DNA from: Pseudomonas sp. BMS12
GTDB taxonomy: Bacteria; Pseudomonadota; Gammaproteobacteria; Pseudomonadales; Pseudomonadaceae
Length of the DNA stretch: 64,000 nucleotides
Direction of reading: 5' to 3'
Assembly: GCF_001592875.1 (NCBI RefSeq)
Contig: NZ_LSOF01000009.1
Span: forward strand, 28,637 to 92,636
Shown: positions 63,035 through 64,000 of the stretch, one piece after another
Numbering within the stretch: the first letter of the stretch is position 1
Layout of the letters: each line of letters begins with the position of its first letter
The notes under the pieces: generated by a model
The model's database searches: none
Seen by the model: the letters and a program-made list of their open reading frames with translations, nothing else
What the model was told of the DNA's origin: nothing
Translations under genes and position numbers: made by a program

Positions 63035-64000
63035 ATGATCACCGACCCCTTCCAGCGCCTCGGTCTCGAGCGCGATGTCCTCTCCGTCAGCCAGCTGAAC
63101 AACCGTGCCCGCCTGTTGCTGGAAGACGTGTTCGCGCAAGTCTGGGTCGAGGGCGAGATTTCCAACCTGGCCAAGCCCGCCTCCGGCCACATCTACTTCA
63201 CCCTCAAGGACAACCAGGCCCAGGTGCGCTGCGCGCTGTTCCGACAGAATGCCGCGCGCGTACGCCAAGCACTGCGTGATGGCCTCGCGGTAAAAGTGCG
63301 CGGCAAGGTTTCGCTGTTCGAGGGCCGTGGCGACTACCAGCTGATCCTCGACTCGGTGGAGCCGGCCGGCGACGGCGCTCTGCGCCTGGCCTTCGAGGCG
63401 CTGAAGGAGAAACTGAGCGGCGAAGGCCTGTTCAGTACCGAACGCAAGCGCGCCCTGCCCACCCATCCGCAGCGCATCGGCATCATCAGTTCACCGACCG
63501 GCGCGGTGATCCGCGACATCATCAGCGTGTTCCGCCGCCGTGCGCCGCAGGTGGCGCTGACCCTGATCCCCACCGCCGTGCAGGGCCGCGAGGCCACCGC
63601 GCAGATCGTTCGCGCCTTGGAACTGGCCGACCGTGGCGCTTTCGACGCACTAATCCTGGCCCGTGGCGGCGGCTCGCTGGAAGACCTCTGGTGCTTCAAC
63701 GAGGAAGTCGTTGCCCGCGCCGTGGCTGCCTGCAAGACGCCCATCGTCAGCGCCGTCGGCCATGAAACGGACGTATCGATCAGCGACTTCGTCGCCGACG
63801 TGCGCGCGCCTACCCCCTCCGCCGCCGCCGAACTGCTGGCACCGGACAGCTCCGACCTGCAGCGTCGCCTGGACAACCTCAAGCGCCGCCTGGCCCTGAC
63901 CCTGCAGACCCGCCTGGGCCGCGAGCGCCTGCGCCTGGATGGCCTGGCCCGGCGCCTGCGCCACCCCGGCGAACGCCTGCGCCAACAGGCGCAGCGCCTG
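63035..64000 (+). CDS. xseA: Exodeoxyribonuclease VII large subunit, partial at window edge
   Basis: The first 322 residues are visible before the right edge. It begins with the OB-fold domain (SVSQLNNRARLLLEDVFAQVWVEGEISNL, then ASGHIYFTLKD) and continues into the exonuclease core with GIISSPTGAVIRDI, ALILARGGGSLEDLW and AVGHETDVSISDFVAD. With XseB it degrades single-stranded DNA. ATG at 63035 is annotated; an ATG four codons upstream is in frame. Not closed by a stop within the window. Confidence 0.95.
   Translation, partial: MITDPFQRLGLERDVLSVSQLNNRARLLLEDVFAQVWVEGEISNLAKPASGHIYFTLKDNQAQVRCALFRQNAARVRQALRDGLAVKVRGKVSLFEGRGDYQLILDSVEPAGDGALRLAFEALKEKLSGEGLFSTERKRALPTHPQRIGIISSPTGAVIRDIISVFRRRAPQVALTLIPTAVQGREATAQIVRALELADRGAFDALILARGGGSLEDLWCFNEEVVARAVAACKTPIVSAVGHETDVSISDFVADVRAPTPSAAAELLAPDSSDLQRRLDNLKRRLALTLQTRLGRERLRLDGLARRLRHPGERLRQQAQRL

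Overview
The window is chromosomal DNA from a gamma-proteobacterium, almost certainly a Pseudomonas. Reasons: high GC throughout; GTG and TTG starts on min, hom and rhlB genes; Pseudomonas-type families (aapJQMP, DUF2790, DUF2789, DUF1289, two-Cys OhrR/Ohr); and gene orders that match P. aeruginosa blocks as I recall them (actP to rluA; hom to xseA). It reads as core genome with small accessory pieces. I saw no tRNA, rRNA, CRISPR array, prophage or insertion sequence.

Layout. 1-1.5 kb: the end of a Tad/Flp-pilus locus (Flp-type pilin plus a large Tad-like protein running off the left edge). 1.6-5 kb: a small hydrolase, an SRPBCC protein and the DUF485-ActP acetate uptake operon with a marked regulatory region. 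5.5-12 kb: HD-GYP protein, DUF2061, a GH17/membrane fusion, small envelope proteins, an alpha/beta hydrolase overlapping an MlaA-like gene. 12-18 kb: pirin, patatin, LpxL-type acyltransferase, minCDE and an RluA-type synthase. 18-22 kb: the amino-acid ABC operon aapJQMP (minus). 22.5-27 kb: esterase, cNMP-GGDEF protein, membrane dipeptidase and an RhlB-type helicase (plus).

27-33 kb (minus): RHH protein, PfpI-like protein, thrC, hom, dsbC, xerD. 33-41 kb: CPA antiporter; thioesterase; the rpsP-rimM-trmD-rplS operon; ffh; a CcsA-like protein; a CNNM/CorC protein. 41-46 kb: SGNH hydrolase, purT, DUF1289, gamma-carbonic anhydrase, two Nudix hydrolases, DUF2789 and an L,D-transpeptidase. 46-49 kb: peroxide-responsive ohrR, ohr, a DUF2790 protein and an HSL-type esterase, with three palindromic OhrR-operator candidates. 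49-64 kb: CDGSH protein, purL, mltF, secreted Cys-rich protein, tadA, multicopper oxidase, DUF2182-DUF1326 pair, guaA, guaB, a zinc-ribbon protein and the start of xseA.

Functional themes: envelope lipid and cell-wall maintenance (MlaA-like, patatin, LpxL, MltF, L,D-transpeptidase), cell division (minCDE), nucleotide synthesis (purT, purL, guaA, guaB), translation/secretion (rpsP operon, ffh, dsbC), c-di-GMP signalling (HD-GYP, GGDEF) and redox/metal handling (Ohr, CDGSH, multicopper oxidase, DUF1326/DUF2182). I found no clear large undescribed system. The best leads are a 14-bp sequence shared by the pilin and acetate-uptake promoters, an Hfq/Crc-like motif in the ActP operon leader, a CDGSH protein whose first motif has Cys in place of the His ligand, and the DUF1326-DUF2182-oxidase cluster.
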